From positions 1-33,542 of the forward strand of contig JABJKH010000027.1 in the NCBI GenBank assembly GCA_018660465.1: DNA of 33,542 nucleotides. Direction: 5' to 3'. Below the pieces are notes generated by a model. That model was given only the letters and a program-made list of their open reading frames with translations, made no database searches and was not told the origin of the DNA. The position numbers and the translations under genes are program-made. Shown here in pieces: positions 8,476-17,055 of this stretch (position 1 is its first letter; the number at the start of each line of letters is the position of its first letter). This stretch comes from Rhodospirillaceae bacterium. GTDB taxonomy: Bacteria > Pseudomonadota > Alphaproteobacteria > Rhodospirillales > JABJKH01.

Positions 8476-8991
8476 TTGGCTGAGCGAATTTTAATTGTCG
8501 ACGATGATATCCATGTTCGGGAACTCATCGACATCGGTTTATCACCTATGGGCTACGAAGTCCTGCAGCTTGATTCCGCTGTAGATTTAATACAACAGGT
8601 AAAGAATACCCTCCCTGATGTTATCCTTTTGGACTTTCAGATGCCTGAAAAAGATGGGCTGACCGCGTTACGGGAACTCAGAGCCAAGGGGATCGTGATC
8701 CCGGTCATTGTCTTGACCGGAACGGCGGACCAAAATACCGCCGTTCAATTCTTTCGGTCAGGCGCAACGGACTTTGTTCCAAAGCCCTTTGATAACGACT
8801 ATCTCGTCATTGTCGTCCAAAGAGTGATCGCCCATCATAGCCGAAATCTGATAGAAAAAATAACCGAAATGATTCCTTACATGACGCACCTTGAATCCTG
8901 TAACTGGGAGCAGGGAAAGTGTACATGCAAGCTCGGAGAAGTGAGCCTTAACGCATTACAAATGGCGTCTGAGGCTATGCTAAATCCTTAA
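8476..8991 (+). CDS. Response regulator with short C-terminal tail
   Basis: The receiver domain occupies residues 3-120: VDDD (8-11), phospho-acceptor Asp53 in VILLDFQMP, Thr in VLTGTA and Lys103 in VPKPF. A ~50-residue tail follows with three Cys (SCNWEQGKCTC) but no DNA-binding or enzymatic domain. I chose TTG 8476 (MAERILIV) because GTGGAG lies about ten bases upstream and receivers usually start just before this motif. ATG 8425 is in frame but adds 17 unconserved-looking residues and has no ribosome site. It converges on the hybrid kinase at 9192-11513, with 200 bases between them, and is a plausible partner. Confidence 0.82.
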   Translation: MAERILIVDDDIHVRELIDIGLSPMGYEVLQLDSAVDLIQQVKNTLPDVILLDFQMPEKDGLTALRELRAKGIVIPVIVLTGTADQNTAVQFFRSGATDFVPKPFDNDYLVIVVQRVIAHHSRNLIEKITEMIPYMTHLESCNWEQGKCTCKLGEVSLNALQMASEAMLNP

Positions 8992-9191
8992 TACCTCTCC
9001 GTCGCCATAATGGGACTGTGGGCGGGAGCACTAACGCCGGACCTCAATCACGGGGCCCTAAAATGAGGTCGCCAACTCGTCACTCCGTCAACGATAGAGC
9101 CGCTAAAAATTCGTTCTTATAGATGGAAGAGACCGATCCGGATCAGGTGCCGGTCGTGGACAGGGCAGAGCCTTTGTATCGATACCGAAGT

Positions 9192-11513
9192 TTAGCCACA
9201 AATTTCATGTAGTTTTTCAGCCAGCGTGTCGGAATTGACAGGCTTGTGCAAAATTGGGAGCCCCGCATTTTCGATGTACCTGAGACGCTCAGCCGATGTG
9301 TCCCCCGTGAGGATGATACCGGGAACACGTTCGCGCAGTTGTGATCGTAAAGCCTCAATCGCTTGTACGCCATCAGTGGTGTCACTTAATCGTAGGTCCG
9401 AAATGATGATATCAGGTTGGATGTTACTTTCGGATAGTAAGCCTCGCGCTTGCTCCAGACTTAACGCCGCCAGGGTCGTATGGTTCCAGGCTTCGAGACG
9501 GAACTTTAAGCTTTCCAAGACAATAGAATCATCGTCGATAACCATGATCTTTAATGCGCGGGCGTCTTCACGTTTATCTGGCAAAGCTTTGATAGCTTGT
9601 TTGCCGTTAGCGAGAGGTATTTGAAGCGTAAATATTGATCCCTGCCCTTCCTTTGACTCTACCGTCAAGGGCAGTTCCAGCAGGTCAGCAGTCCTTTTCA
9701 CAATGGACAATCCAAGCCCAAACCCTTTTGTTCGGTCACGGTGTTCATTTCCTACCTGATAAAACTCATCAAAGATGTGGTCGATCTTATCTTTGGGTAT
9801 GCCAATGCCTGTATCTGCGACCGCGACAACGATCTGATCCCCTTGTTGATCAACGACAAGCTCTACTTTGCCGCTTTCAGTGTAGCGAATGGCATTACTC
9901 AAGAGATTACTCAAAATCTGATCCAAGAGAATTTTATCACAGCGCACTCTAAATTCGCTTGGCTGAGATTCAAGTGAGAGATTCTTAGCTGTTGCCGTCG
10001 GCTCAAATCGACCTAACAGCTGTAAAATTAACTCATTGAGATCGAACTCTAATATTTCTGGCTCCAGCGTTTGCGCATCCAACTTTGAAATTTCCAAGAG
10101 GGAATCAAACATTCCGTTCAGCACGGAAATGGAGTTATCCATGTGACCCACAAGTTTTTGAATCGTTTCATCATCTCCCACCGACGTCGCCAATAACTTA
10201 TCTCGCAGCGCAGACCCGAACATTCCCAGCGCTTGAAGAGGTTGTCTGACGTCATGGCTAGCCGCTGCGAGGAATTGCATTTTAGACTGGTTAGCGGCTT
10301 CTGCCTCAGCCTTAGCATTTATCAAATTGGTGATGTCTGTGCGCACATTGATGGTACCACCGTCGTTGGTCTTAACCTCGTCGATTTGGATATGTCGACC
10401 GTCTTTGAGCTGTCGATAGAGTGGGCCACTCGGGTTACGGTGTTGTTTCATACGCATTTCGTACCAAGCCTCATCGCGCTCGCCATCCCCAATCGTTAGA
10501 GCTAATGGATCTTGAGCTTTGATAAATTCTTCATATGTAATACCCGGCTTGGCCAAATGGGCGACCCCGGGACGTGTCTCAACGAACGTTTTATTCGCAA
10601 TATACAAACGGTCGTCGGCATCAAAATAAGCAAAGCCGCTATTTAGACTTTCAATGGCATTCGTCAACCGTTCCTGGCTTTGGCGTAACTCGTGTTCCGT
10701 TTTCTTTATATCTGTAATATCGATACGAAACAGGGTGATACTACCAGTGGCCGTTTTAAATTCATGCACATGATATGTTCGACCATCATAAGTCCGCTCG
10801 AACGGTGCCCTTGGGTTGCGGTGGTCAGCAAGGCGTTTTTGAATCCACGCCTCATCCCTCAATATGCCACCTTTGTTTTTATTCCGCTCTGCGCGGGTTC
10901 TAACTATCTCCTCAAAATAAACACCCGGAATTATTATATCTTGTATGTCGTCTGAGGTATTAAAATAGCTCTTATTACACATCACCAATTGGTCATTCTC
11001 ATCATAAACGACAAACCCAACTGTGATGCCTTCTATTACGTCTTGTAATCTATCGCGTTCTCGTTTTGCATTTTTTTCGCTTTCCCGCAAAGCGATCTCT
11101 GTATTTTTCTTTTCCCTTAACTCAACAACACGGTCCGCAAGTCGCCTAATTACTGCGGGTAAGAGCTTTATAAAATTTTTATCTGAACCTTTATTGATGT
11201 AGTTGGTAACACCAAGATTTAGGGCTTCTATCGCAACGTCCTCATTGCCTTCGGCCGTCACCATAAGAATAGATGTGTTGGGTTGTTTAGACAGAACTTG
11301 TTGGCAAATTTCGATGCCTGTCATGTCGGGCAAGTTATAATCAACAATCAGGATATTATAAGAGCCGGATGCCCATAGTTCTATTCCTTCTGCACCAGTA
11401 TCCGCCGTATCGACAGGCAGCCCGAAATTTTTCTTAATTGTCAGCTTTACGAGCTCACGTTGGGGTGCCGAATCCTCAATGTAGAGTATCTGAATTTCCG
11501 ATAAATTGCTCAT
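9192..11513 (-). CDS. Hybrid histidine kinase: REC-PAS-PAS-HisKA-HATPase-REC
   Basis: This soluble kinase of 773 residues (786 if read from ATG 11552) has no membrane segments. Numbered from the longer start, the N-terminal receiver has Asp71 in ILIVDYNLP. A coiled segment follows, then two PAS_7-type domains (about 165-275 and 290-405). These repeat the same ending, RDEAW...HRNP...R.Y.DGR, pointing to internal duplication. HisKA has His433 in SHDVRQPLQA, and the HATPase has DTGIGIP near 580 and FGLGLSIVK near 612. A C-terminal receiver has Asp719 in IIISDLRLSD. Two receivers around a kinase core suggest internal phosphorelay with input from another kinase. Neither start has a clear ribosome site; 11513 fits receiver boundaries better. 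Confidence 0.88.
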   Translation of the reverse strand: MSNLSEIQILYIEDSAPQRELVKLTIKKNFGLPVDTADTGAEGIELWASGSYNILIVDYNLPDMTGIEICQQVLSKQPNTSILMVTAEGNEDVAIEALNLGVTNYINKGSDKNFIKLLPAVIRRLADRVVELREKKNTEIALRESEKNAKRERDRLQDVIEGITVGFVVYDENDQLVMCNKSYFNTSDDIQDIIIPGVYFEEIVRTRAERNKNKGGILRDEAWIQKRLADHRNPRAPFERTYDGRTYHVHEFKTATGSITLFRIDITDIKKTEHELRQSQERLTNAIESLNSGFAYFDADDRLYIANKTFVETRPGVAHLAKPGITYEEFIKAQDPLALTIGDGERDEAWYEMRMKQHRNPSGPLYRQLKDGRHIQIDEVKTNDGGTINVRTDITNLINAKAEAEAANQSKMQFLAAASHDVRQPLQALGMFGSALRDKLLATSVGDDETIQKLVGHMDNSISVLNGMFDSLLEISKLDAQTLEPEILEFDLNELILQLLGRFEPTATAKNLSLESQPSEFRVRCDKILLDQILSNLLSNAIRYTESGKVELVVDQQGDQIVVAVADTGIGIPKDKIDHIFDEFYQVGNEHRDRTKGFGLGLSIVKRTADLLELPLTVESKEGQGSIFTLQIPLANGKQAIKALPDKREDARALKIMVIDDDSIVLESLKFRLEAWNHTTLAALSLEQARGLLSESNIQPDIIISDLRLSDTTDGVQAIEALRSQLRERVPGIILTGDTSAERLRYIENAGLPILHKPVNSDTLAEKLHEICG

Positions 11514-11692
11514 ATTGAAAATTGTAATGTTCAGAAATTTAGGCGTCAACATATCAATGACGAGTAAAAATTTATTATTTTGACATAGTAAGGATGTTCA
11601 AATTGAGTCCTGAAGAAGCCCCTCTATTCAACCCGAGCCTGACGTTAAGAGAAGCGTGAAGCAACGGCCAAATTTTTTGTCAACGTTGCCCA

Positions 11693-11718
11693 GCGGCACA
11701 CTATCGGCACACCCATCC
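11693..11718. repeat. Dispersed repeat, copy 3 (GGCACACTATCGGCACA block)
   Basis: GCGGCACACTATCGGCACA also occurs at 12484-12502 and, with one change, at 14463-14481. On the minus strand it is a direct repeat of TGTGCCG separated by four bases. It lies in the 251-base gap between the hybrid kinase and the second PAS_5-like gene, which shows nothing else. Confidence 0.55.
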
Positions 11719-11803
11719 ATTCTATTGGGCGGTGTCTTAACTAACGCGAGCGGCAAGGCAGAAGCGAAGACCTGGTCGCCAATCATTGTGTAAGGAAATC
11801 AGA

Positions 11804-12256
11804 TTAAGAGGTGCGGTTGAAGACAATAAAACTTAAAACCTCATTGATCTTACCGTTACGCCGCAACGGCATCTTTACTTGTTGCCATTGATGGTATCCC
11901 TTGCCATCAATCATAAGATTACCGGTCGCGTAGATGGTCTTTTTAGTATTTAGGACTTCCATCAAAGCATCCGATAGCTCTTGCCGACGGATGGGGTTAT
12001 CTAATTCCGACACATTTAAACCTGTCCGCTCTGATCCAAAAGAAGCAACGAGGTTTGTGCCATAGAATATGTATTTAAAATCACCGTTCTCATACCGGTG
12101 AATAGCGATATTGGACCAGAACTTCATCAAGCCTTTTTTCTGTAGGTCTTCGAAGTTTAGGTAACCTGTATCAACGACGGCATCCATAAATTCTACGATC
12201 TGTGGATCAGTGATACTTTCGGAAGTGCCGGATATAAAGTATTGGTTGGTAGGCAT
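11804..12256 (-). CDS. PAS_5-like sensory protein, second copy
   Basis: This 150-residue single-domain protein is paralogous to the product of 7461-7910. Shared points are LMKFWSNIAIHRY against FMPYWANIMITKF, FKYIFYGTNLV against FQVIFHGTDVV, RTGLNVSELDN against QTGKFLKDPDF, and a similar C-terminal strand (QVKMPL against QVKTPL). The domain is the PAS_5 type, which usually stands alone and whose ligand is unknown. It lies upstream of the hybrid kinase on the same strand. No clear ribosome site precedes ATG 12256. Together the two PAS_5-like proteins lie near the two ends of the kinase cluster. Confidence 0.68.
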   Translation of the reverse strand: MPTNQYFISGTSESITDPQIVEFMDAVVDTGYLNFEDLQKKGLMKFWSNIAIHRYENGDFKYIFYGTNLVASFGSERTGLNVSELDNPIRRQELSDALMEVLNTKKTIYATGNLMIDGKGYHQWQQVKMPLRRNGKINEVLSFIVFNRTS

Positions 12257-12726
12257 CAGAGAAATTCAACGTCCATTATCGGCTCACGGAGCGCAATATG
12301 ATACTACGTGTACGACACACAGCATGGTTGCACCTATTACCTCACAGTTAGTGGTGCTATTGATGCGAAGAATAAGCTAAGATTTGCAGTCCGCAAGTTT
12401 CATAGTATTTCGTTATATTTCAGGACTGTAATATTTAATGACCGTCCTTATCTGTGACGTCACATTCTGATCGGCACGAACCCGCGGCACACTATCGGCA
12501 CACTCTTGCGCGCATAAATTTACGTTTCCAATCACCCCGCCGCGCACCCAGCACGATTCAAACGTGTGACCGACGCCCCATGAGCTACGCGCAAGTCCAT
12601 ACAGTTCCCTGCAAATTATTGAGCTAAAAACTGTCTCTCGGTATAGTGAGCCTTGTCTACTCATCAGTGCAGTAAAAAGCGAAATCTGATATTGTCGAAG
12701 CGGATGGCACGGTAGGGGAACCAAAC
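12257..12726. other. Gene-free stretch with dispersed repeat and monooxygenase leader
   Basis: These 470 bases hold copy 2 of the tRNA-like repeat and, at the right end, a GGTAGGGGA ribosome site for the FAD monooxygenase. Open frames across it on the minus strand have no protein-like character. I see no terminator with a T-run. Confidence 0.6.
12483..12600. repeat. Dispersed tRNA-like repeat, copy 2
   Basis: Two blocks match the copy at 14462-14570: GCGGCACACTATCGGCACA on the left, and on the right a T-arm-like block running into CCCCATGAGCTACGCGCAAG. Read on the minus strand, the right block starts with GCGTAGCTCA (like a tRNA position-8/D-arm start), then after only about ten bases reaches GGTCACACGTTTGAATCGTG (like a T-arm). 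There is no room for an anticodon arm, so it is not a functional tRNA. The order suggests a tRNA-derived element or attachment-site scar; that is inference. Confidence 0.6.
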
Positions 12727-14424
12727 ATGGTCGAAACAAACGGCACGCGTATCCCGGTCGCCATCGTAGGTGGCGGACCGGTAGGACTGATGCTTGCGTT
12801 ATTCCTCGACTTGCATGGCGTACGATCAGTTTTATTCAATACCGAAAAGACGACACGGTGGCATCCGAAGGGCAGCACCGAGGGGTCCCGCACCATGGAA
12901 CACTTCCGGCGGCTTGGCATCAGCGAAGAAATTCGCGCGCTGGGGCTGCCGCCTGATCATCCGACAGATGTTGCCTATTTTACTCGATTTGGTGGGTTTG
13001 AGTTGGCGCGGCTGCGTATGCCATCGGCAAACGAAACGAGGCAAAATATCGCCGAAGCGCCGAAAACCGATCAGGTGCCGGAGCCCATACATCGGGCGAA
13101 CCAGATGCATCTCGAGCGTTTCCTGTTCGACCATGCGAAGACCCGGCCAAATATTACCATGCGGTTCGGATGTTATGCCGAAAGTTTCGAGCAAAATGAT
13201 GATAGCGTCTATATTTCTACCGTGCGTGAACCGGATGGAATGGCTGAAACATGGCACGCTGAATATCTGGTCGGCTGCGATGGTGGCCGAAGCCTAATCA
13301 GGCATCTGCTCGGAATCAAATATCAGGGTGACACTGGGATCGAACAGAGCTATTTCGGTGGCCGTATGTTTTCGACCTATGTACGTGTGCCGGCACTCTA
13401 TCAAGACTTCCTTGGCCATCGTCGTGCGTGGCAGTATTGGGCGGTCAATCCCGAGATCCGATCAAGCATGATCGCCGTCAACGGCCGTGACGAATTTTTG
13501 TTTCGCACGCGCGCGAGTGAACCGAATCAGCCGCCTGAGGATGCAGCGGTCGCAGATGCCATGCGTCGTTGCGTCGGCGTCGATATTGCGATGGAGATCG
13601 TCGCTCACGAGCCGTGGACGGCCGGTATGGCACTGGTCGCTGATCGATTTGCCGATCGTCGCGTGTTTCTCGCAGGTGATGCCGTGCACCTTTTTACACC
13701 AACAGGCGGTTTTGGAATGAACACCGGTATCGATGATGCGGCAAATTTGGCTTGGAAACTTGCCGCCATGGTACACGGCTGGGGCGGCAGCGAGCTAATG
13801 GCATCATACGAAAAAGAGCGCTTGCCAATTGCCTTGCGCAATACCGACGCGGCGCGAAAATTGACAGCTAATATCGGTGAAACCGATATCGACCCTGCGA
13901 TCGAGCACGATACGTCAATGGGCGAGGCGGCACGGCGTACGGCGGGTGAGATGCTGGCGAATTTCGGCGAGCAATTTGCCTCAATTGGCGTGCAGCTTGG
14001 CGCACGTTATGATGGCTCTCCTTTGATTGCCTCCGAAGGTCCGGCACCTGCTGACAGTTTTGTCACTTACACGCCGACGAGCGTTCCCGGCGGGCGAGCC
14101 CCTCATCTGTGGCTTGATGAGAAGAGAACCTTCGGCAGTTCTCTGTACGATCAACTTGGCACGGGTTTCACGTTATTGCGCTTGGGAACGCACACGGCGG
14201 ATGTCTCAGAGATGTTGACTGCGGCGGCAAACTTGGGAATTCCACTCAAGGTTCTTGATATTGACGACATGGACGCACGCGACCTTTATCAGTGCGACTT
14301 GGCACTCATCCGCCCCGATCAACATATAGCTTGGCGCGGAAATCAAGTTGCGAATAATCCCGACCGGCTTTTCTCTCAACTTACCGGGTTCCCTGCCGAA
14401 GTTCGGATTCGTGCTTGTTCTTAA
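12727..14424 (+). CDS. FAD-dependent aromatic monooxygenase (PheA/TfdB-like)
   Basis: This 565-residue class A flavin monooxygenase uses NAD(P)H and O2 to hydroxylate aromatic or related substrates. The N-terminal Rossmann motif is IVGGGPVGLMLA (about 14-25), the DG motif is VGCDGGRSLIRH (near 180-190), and the second FAD motif is RRVFLAGDAVHLFTPTGGFGMN (near 312-333). The C-terminal ~150 residues form the thioredoxin-like extension of the PheA/TfdB group, here without obvious Cys pairs. Substrate cannot be told from sequence. ATG 12727 follows GGTAGGGGA. It stands alone, between two copies of the dispersed repeat, which is consistent with acquisition but does not prove it. Confidence 0.85.
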   Translation: MVETNGTRIPVAIVGGGPVGLMLALFLDLHGVRSVLFNTEKTTRWHPKGSTEGSRTMEHFRRLGISEEIRALGLPPDHPTDVAYFTRFGGFELARLRMPSANETRQNIAEAPKTDQVPEPIHRANQMHLERFLFDHAKTRPNITMRFGCYAESFEQNDDSVYISTVREPDGMAETWHAEYLVGCDGGRSLIRHLLGIKYQGDTGIEQSYFGGRMFSTYVRVPALYQDFLGHRRAWQYWAVNPEIRSSMIAVNGRDEFLFRTRASEPNQPPEDAAVADAMRRCVGVDIAMEIVAHEPWTAGMALVADRFADRRVFLAGDAVHLFTPTGGFGMNTGIDDAANLAWKLAAMVHGWGGSELMASYEKERLPIALRNTDAARKLTANIGETDIDPAIEHDTSMGEAARRTAGEMLANFGEQFASIGVQLGARYDGSPLIASEGPAPADSFVTYTPTSVPGGRAPHLWLDEKRTFGSSLYDQLGTGFTLLRLGTHTADVSEMLTAAANLGIPLKVLDIDDMDARDLYQCDLALIRPDQHIAWRGNQVANNPDRLFSQLTGFPAEVRIRACS

Positions 14425-14461
14425 ACTTTCCTGTGGTGTGAATTGCAGATCGATTAAATTA

Positions 14462-14598
14462 AGCGGCACCCTATCGGCACATCCATGCGCCCAAATATCC
14501 CCACCACCACGCGCCCGGCACAATTCGAACGTGCGACCGATGCCCCATGAGCTATGCGCAAGTCCACACCAGCCTTGCGACCCCCGCTCCCTCAGCGT
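14462..14598. repeat. Dispersed tRNA-like repeat, copy 1 (most complete)
   Basis: This copy has all three blocks: GCGGCACCCTATCGGCACA, the T-arm-like block with GGCACAATTCGAACGTGCGA followed by CCCCATGAGCTATGCGCAAG, and the outer block CTTGCGACCCCCGCTCCCTC that recurs at 3963. The T-arm-like stem is complete here: GCACG and TGTGC pair, with one G-T, around TTCGAAT. It ends 17 bases before tRNA-Arg, and in reverse orientation to it. Confidence 0.6.
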
Positions 14599-14614
14599 AT
14601 GTTCCCCCCGCGCA

Positions 14615-14691
<77 letters not shown>

Positions 14692-15023
14692 ATCTTTTCA
14701 ATGGGTTAAGAGATTTTCTTCTAGCCCTTTAATTTTACACCCCACTATATCCCCACTAAACTCTATCTAAATTCGGGTATTCATACCCTTATTCGCGGCA
14801 ATCCACCTGAATGAGAAGTGTCCACCTGGGGGCATCCACCATACCTCTAAGCCTACTCGTAGACGGGGGGCAGGGGCCAGTGGGGGTGCTTTATGTATAT
14901 GATGCTATAGGTCATATGAAATAGGCTGAGGTTAGGGTGTATACCAGTTCATAGATTTATTATGTGTGCTCCAGCCGCCATGTCCGCTTTTCAACGCTAA
15001 CCGGAACTAATTCAGAGGGGACA
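14692..15023. other. Gene-free stretch after tRNA-Arg
   Basis: This stretch holds the tRNA 3' flank, a T-rich segment near 14695-14735 that could end tRNA transcription, three TCCACC occurrences between 14800 and 14840, and a G-run near 14865. No open frame looks protein-like. There is no integrase gene. Confidence 0.5.
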
Positions 15024-15158
15024 TTAACTTCCGCAAATGGCCCGACTCGGACACTCCATCGATGTCTTGGTACAATATTTAATGTAGGCAACGACAAGGG
15101 CCGGATTTACCACAGTCCGCAGCCCTGCATTGATTTCGTCTTTGGTGTAGTTCCCCAT
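15024..15158 (-). CDS. Small ORF with very strong ribosome site, possibly truncated gene
   Basis: A 44-codon ORF starts MGNYTKDEINAGLRTVVNPA and is preceded by GGAGGAGGAGAGATC, an unusually good Shine-Dalgarno stretch. The first ~27 residues look like an ordinary globular N-terminus; the rest (YCTKTSMECPSRAICGS) does not. This pattern fits a gene whose 3' part was lost or frameshifted. I do not recognise the family. It is divergent from the metallophosphoesterase gene. Confidence 0.4.
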   Translation of the reverse strand: MGNYTKDEINAGLRTVVNPALVVAYIKYCTKTSMECPSRAICGS

Positions 15159-15236
15159 GATCTCTCCTCCTCCGCCTTTTCGTCGCTCCCATTTCCGATT
15201 AGATTACCTGCCAGGACTATACGAAGGAAACGTTAG

Positions 15237-16061
15237 TTGGAAATGCAATTCGATAAGGGTCTGCTACTGTTCGGTGGAACCTATGGAAACTTACAAGCAA
15301 CGGAAGCTTTGTTCGGTGAAGCGGAGCGCTTGGGCTTTGGTTCGGACCGCATGATCTGCACCGGCGACCTCGCGGCTTATTGTGCTCAGCCCCAGGAAAC
15401 CGTGGACCTAGTTCGACAAAAAGGCGTCGCAACCATTTTAGGCAACTGCGAAGAAAACTTAGCCGCGGATTTAGATGATTGCGGGTGTGGGTTCGATGCC
15501 GGCACGGCTTGCGATCTAATGTCTCAGCAGTGGTATACGTTCTGCCGTGAAAAGCTGAGTGCGGGAACCAAACGCTGGATGGGCACCCTGCCCCGCACTC
15601 TTACCGCAATCATTGGCGAAAAAAGACTACGCGTGGTTCATGGCGGGCTTAGTGTCATTAACGAATTTATATTTCCCTCTTGTGCGGACGCCCCTCTAAA
15701 CAGCGCCATGAATGAGGCTGAATGCGATGGCATATTGGCGGGACATAGCGGCATTCCGTTCGCTCGGGTAATCGGTGAGAAACTGTGGCTCAATAGTGGT
15801 GCCGTGGGTATCCCCGCAAATGATGGTACGGACAGGGTCTGGTATGCGATTATCGAGCCTGCGGAAGACGGGCTAAAGATTTCGACTCACCCTTTAACCT
15901 ACGATCATAAAACCGCCGCTGGTGAAATGCGCAGGGAGGGACTGACGGCGTATGCTGATGCGCTTGAAAGCGGCCATTGGCCAAGCACTGATGTCTTGCC
16001 TGAACAAGAAACGGCCGAGACAGGCCAACGCCTTAAACCTGTATCCCTGACCTGGAACTAA
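15237..16061 (+). CDS. Metallophosphoesterase-fold protein with altered motif I
   Basis: This 274-residue protein has the calcineurin-like phosphoesterase fold: TGD (42-44), GNCEE (69-73, normally GNHE), VVHGG (133-137) and GHSG (169-172, normally GHTH). Motif I, normally D-x-H-G-N, reads FGGTYGNLQA (12-21), so the metal-binding Asp and His are Gly and Tyr. A cluster of Cys (DDCGCGFDAGTAC, 80-92) follows the GNCEE motif. It could be a relative that binds metal through other residues, or a non-catalytic protein; substrate is unknown. TTG 15237 has AAGGA eight bases upstream; ATG 15243 is the alternative. It is not in an operon. Confidence 0.8.
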   Translation: MEMQFDKGLLLFGGTYGNLQATEALFGEAERLGFGSDRMICTGDLAAYCAQPQETVDLVRQKGVATILGNCEENLAADLDDCGCGFDAGTACDLMSQQWYTFCREKLSAGTKRWMGTLPRTLTAIIGEKRLRVVHGGLSVINEFIFPSCADAPLNSAMNEAECDGILAGHSGIPFARVIGEKLWLNSGAVGIPANDGTDRVWYAIIEPAEDGLKISTHPLTYDHKTAAGEMRREGLTAYADALESGHWPSTDVLPEQETAETGQRLKPVSLTWN

Positions 16062-16350
16062 CAAAACGGAAAACCGTGACCGCACGACGAAGATCACCCT
16101 TCTTGGGCTGCATGTTGCTGCGTTGGAGTCGGGGCCTGTCTATATCCACTTCGCACCGCCAGGGGAAACAGTCGCACCGGCAATGAGATTGCCAAAAACT
16201 GGCGGGGGATGGGTGGTTCGCGTACCTGCCAGGATATTGGTAGCTGTTTAAGCCGATCCCACATTCAACACTAGAAATAATCGGCCCGCCACCAATACTT
16301 TACATACATGAATATGGTGATGTTGCGACATTTCTAGTTCGTTCAAATGC

Positions 16351-17040
16351 CTATACAGACAAATATCCTATCAATGTTTCCTCATCCACGTCGTCGCGGT
16401 TGTCTTCATGTACAATCCGGCCATTCTCGATCACCATGATCCGATCAGCCGCGTCCATCACAAAGCTCAGAACCTGTTCTGAAAACAAGATACTCAGTCC
16501 ACGTTCATCCCGAATGCGCCGAAGTACCTGGGCAATTTCCTTGATGATAGATGGCTGAATGCCTTCTGTTGGCTCATCGAGAAGAAGGACCTTGGGTTCG
16601 GATACAAGGGCACGCGCAATGGCCAGTTGCTGTTGCTGACCACCGGACAGATTGCCGCCTCGCCGATGTCTCATTTCCAACAGAACAGGGAAGATTTCAT
16701 AGATTTCATTGGGAATGTTCTTTTTATTCGTGCCGGCCAATCCTGTTTCGATATTTTCTTCAACCGTCATCGTCGCAAAGATCATCCGACCCTGGGGAAC
16801 ATAGGCGACACCTTCCTGGACTCGTTCAAATGTCGGCAGGTTCGTAATATTTATATCCCCAATGGTGACGGCCCCTTCATTGGCGGGAATAATGCCCATA
16901 ATTGATTTCATTAAGGTGGTTTTCCCCATACCGTTACGCCCTGTCACGGCAACGATTTCACCTGGCTTTACATCAATATTTATCCCATGAAGTATCTCAC
17001 TTTGTCCGTATGATACGTGGTAGTCGTTGATATTCAACAT
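16351..17040 (-). CDS. urtE: Urea/amide ABC importer, ATP-binding protein UrtE
   Basis: This is a 229-residue ATPase of the LivF/UrtE branch. Motifs are Walker A GRNGMGKTT (about 34-42), signature LSGGQQQQLAIARAL, Walker B VLLLDEPTEGIQPSI and a short C-terminal tail. The TEGIQPSI sequence after Walker B is typical of UrtE. It is the last gene of a five-gene minus-strand operon, 15 bases after urtD. The 289 bases beyond its stop contain a 9-base inverted repeat ACTAGAAAT/ATTTCTAGT (16270-16278, 16330-16338) and no gene. No urease gene follows, which leaves short amides as an alternative substrate. Confidence 0.9.
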   Translation of the reverse strand: MLNINDYHVSYGQSEILHGINIDVKPGEIVAVTGRNGMGKTTLMKSIMGIIPANEGAVTIGDINITNLPTFERVQEGVAYVPQGRMIFATMTVEENIETGLAGTNKKNIPNEIYEIFPVLLEMRHRRGGNLSGGQQQQLAIARALVSEPKVLLLDEPTEGIQPSIIKEIAQVLRRIRDERGLSILFSEQVLSFVMDAADRIMVIENGRIVHEDNRDDVDEETLIGYLSV

Positions 17041-17055
17041 GACGTCGTGTTCCTT

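Noticed and set aside
12483-12600. Functional tRNA on the minus strand
   Set aside because: D-arm-like and T-arm-like parts are separated by only about ten bases, so there is no anticodon arm.
12413-12739. 108-residue minus-strand ORF across the repeat
   Set aside because: It is a reading of the tRNA-like repeat and has no domain or ribosome site.
16062-16350. Gene or terminator after urtE and the metallophosphoesterase
   Set aside because: No open frame with a start and ribosome site; the 9-base inverted repeat is 51 bases apart and has no T-run.
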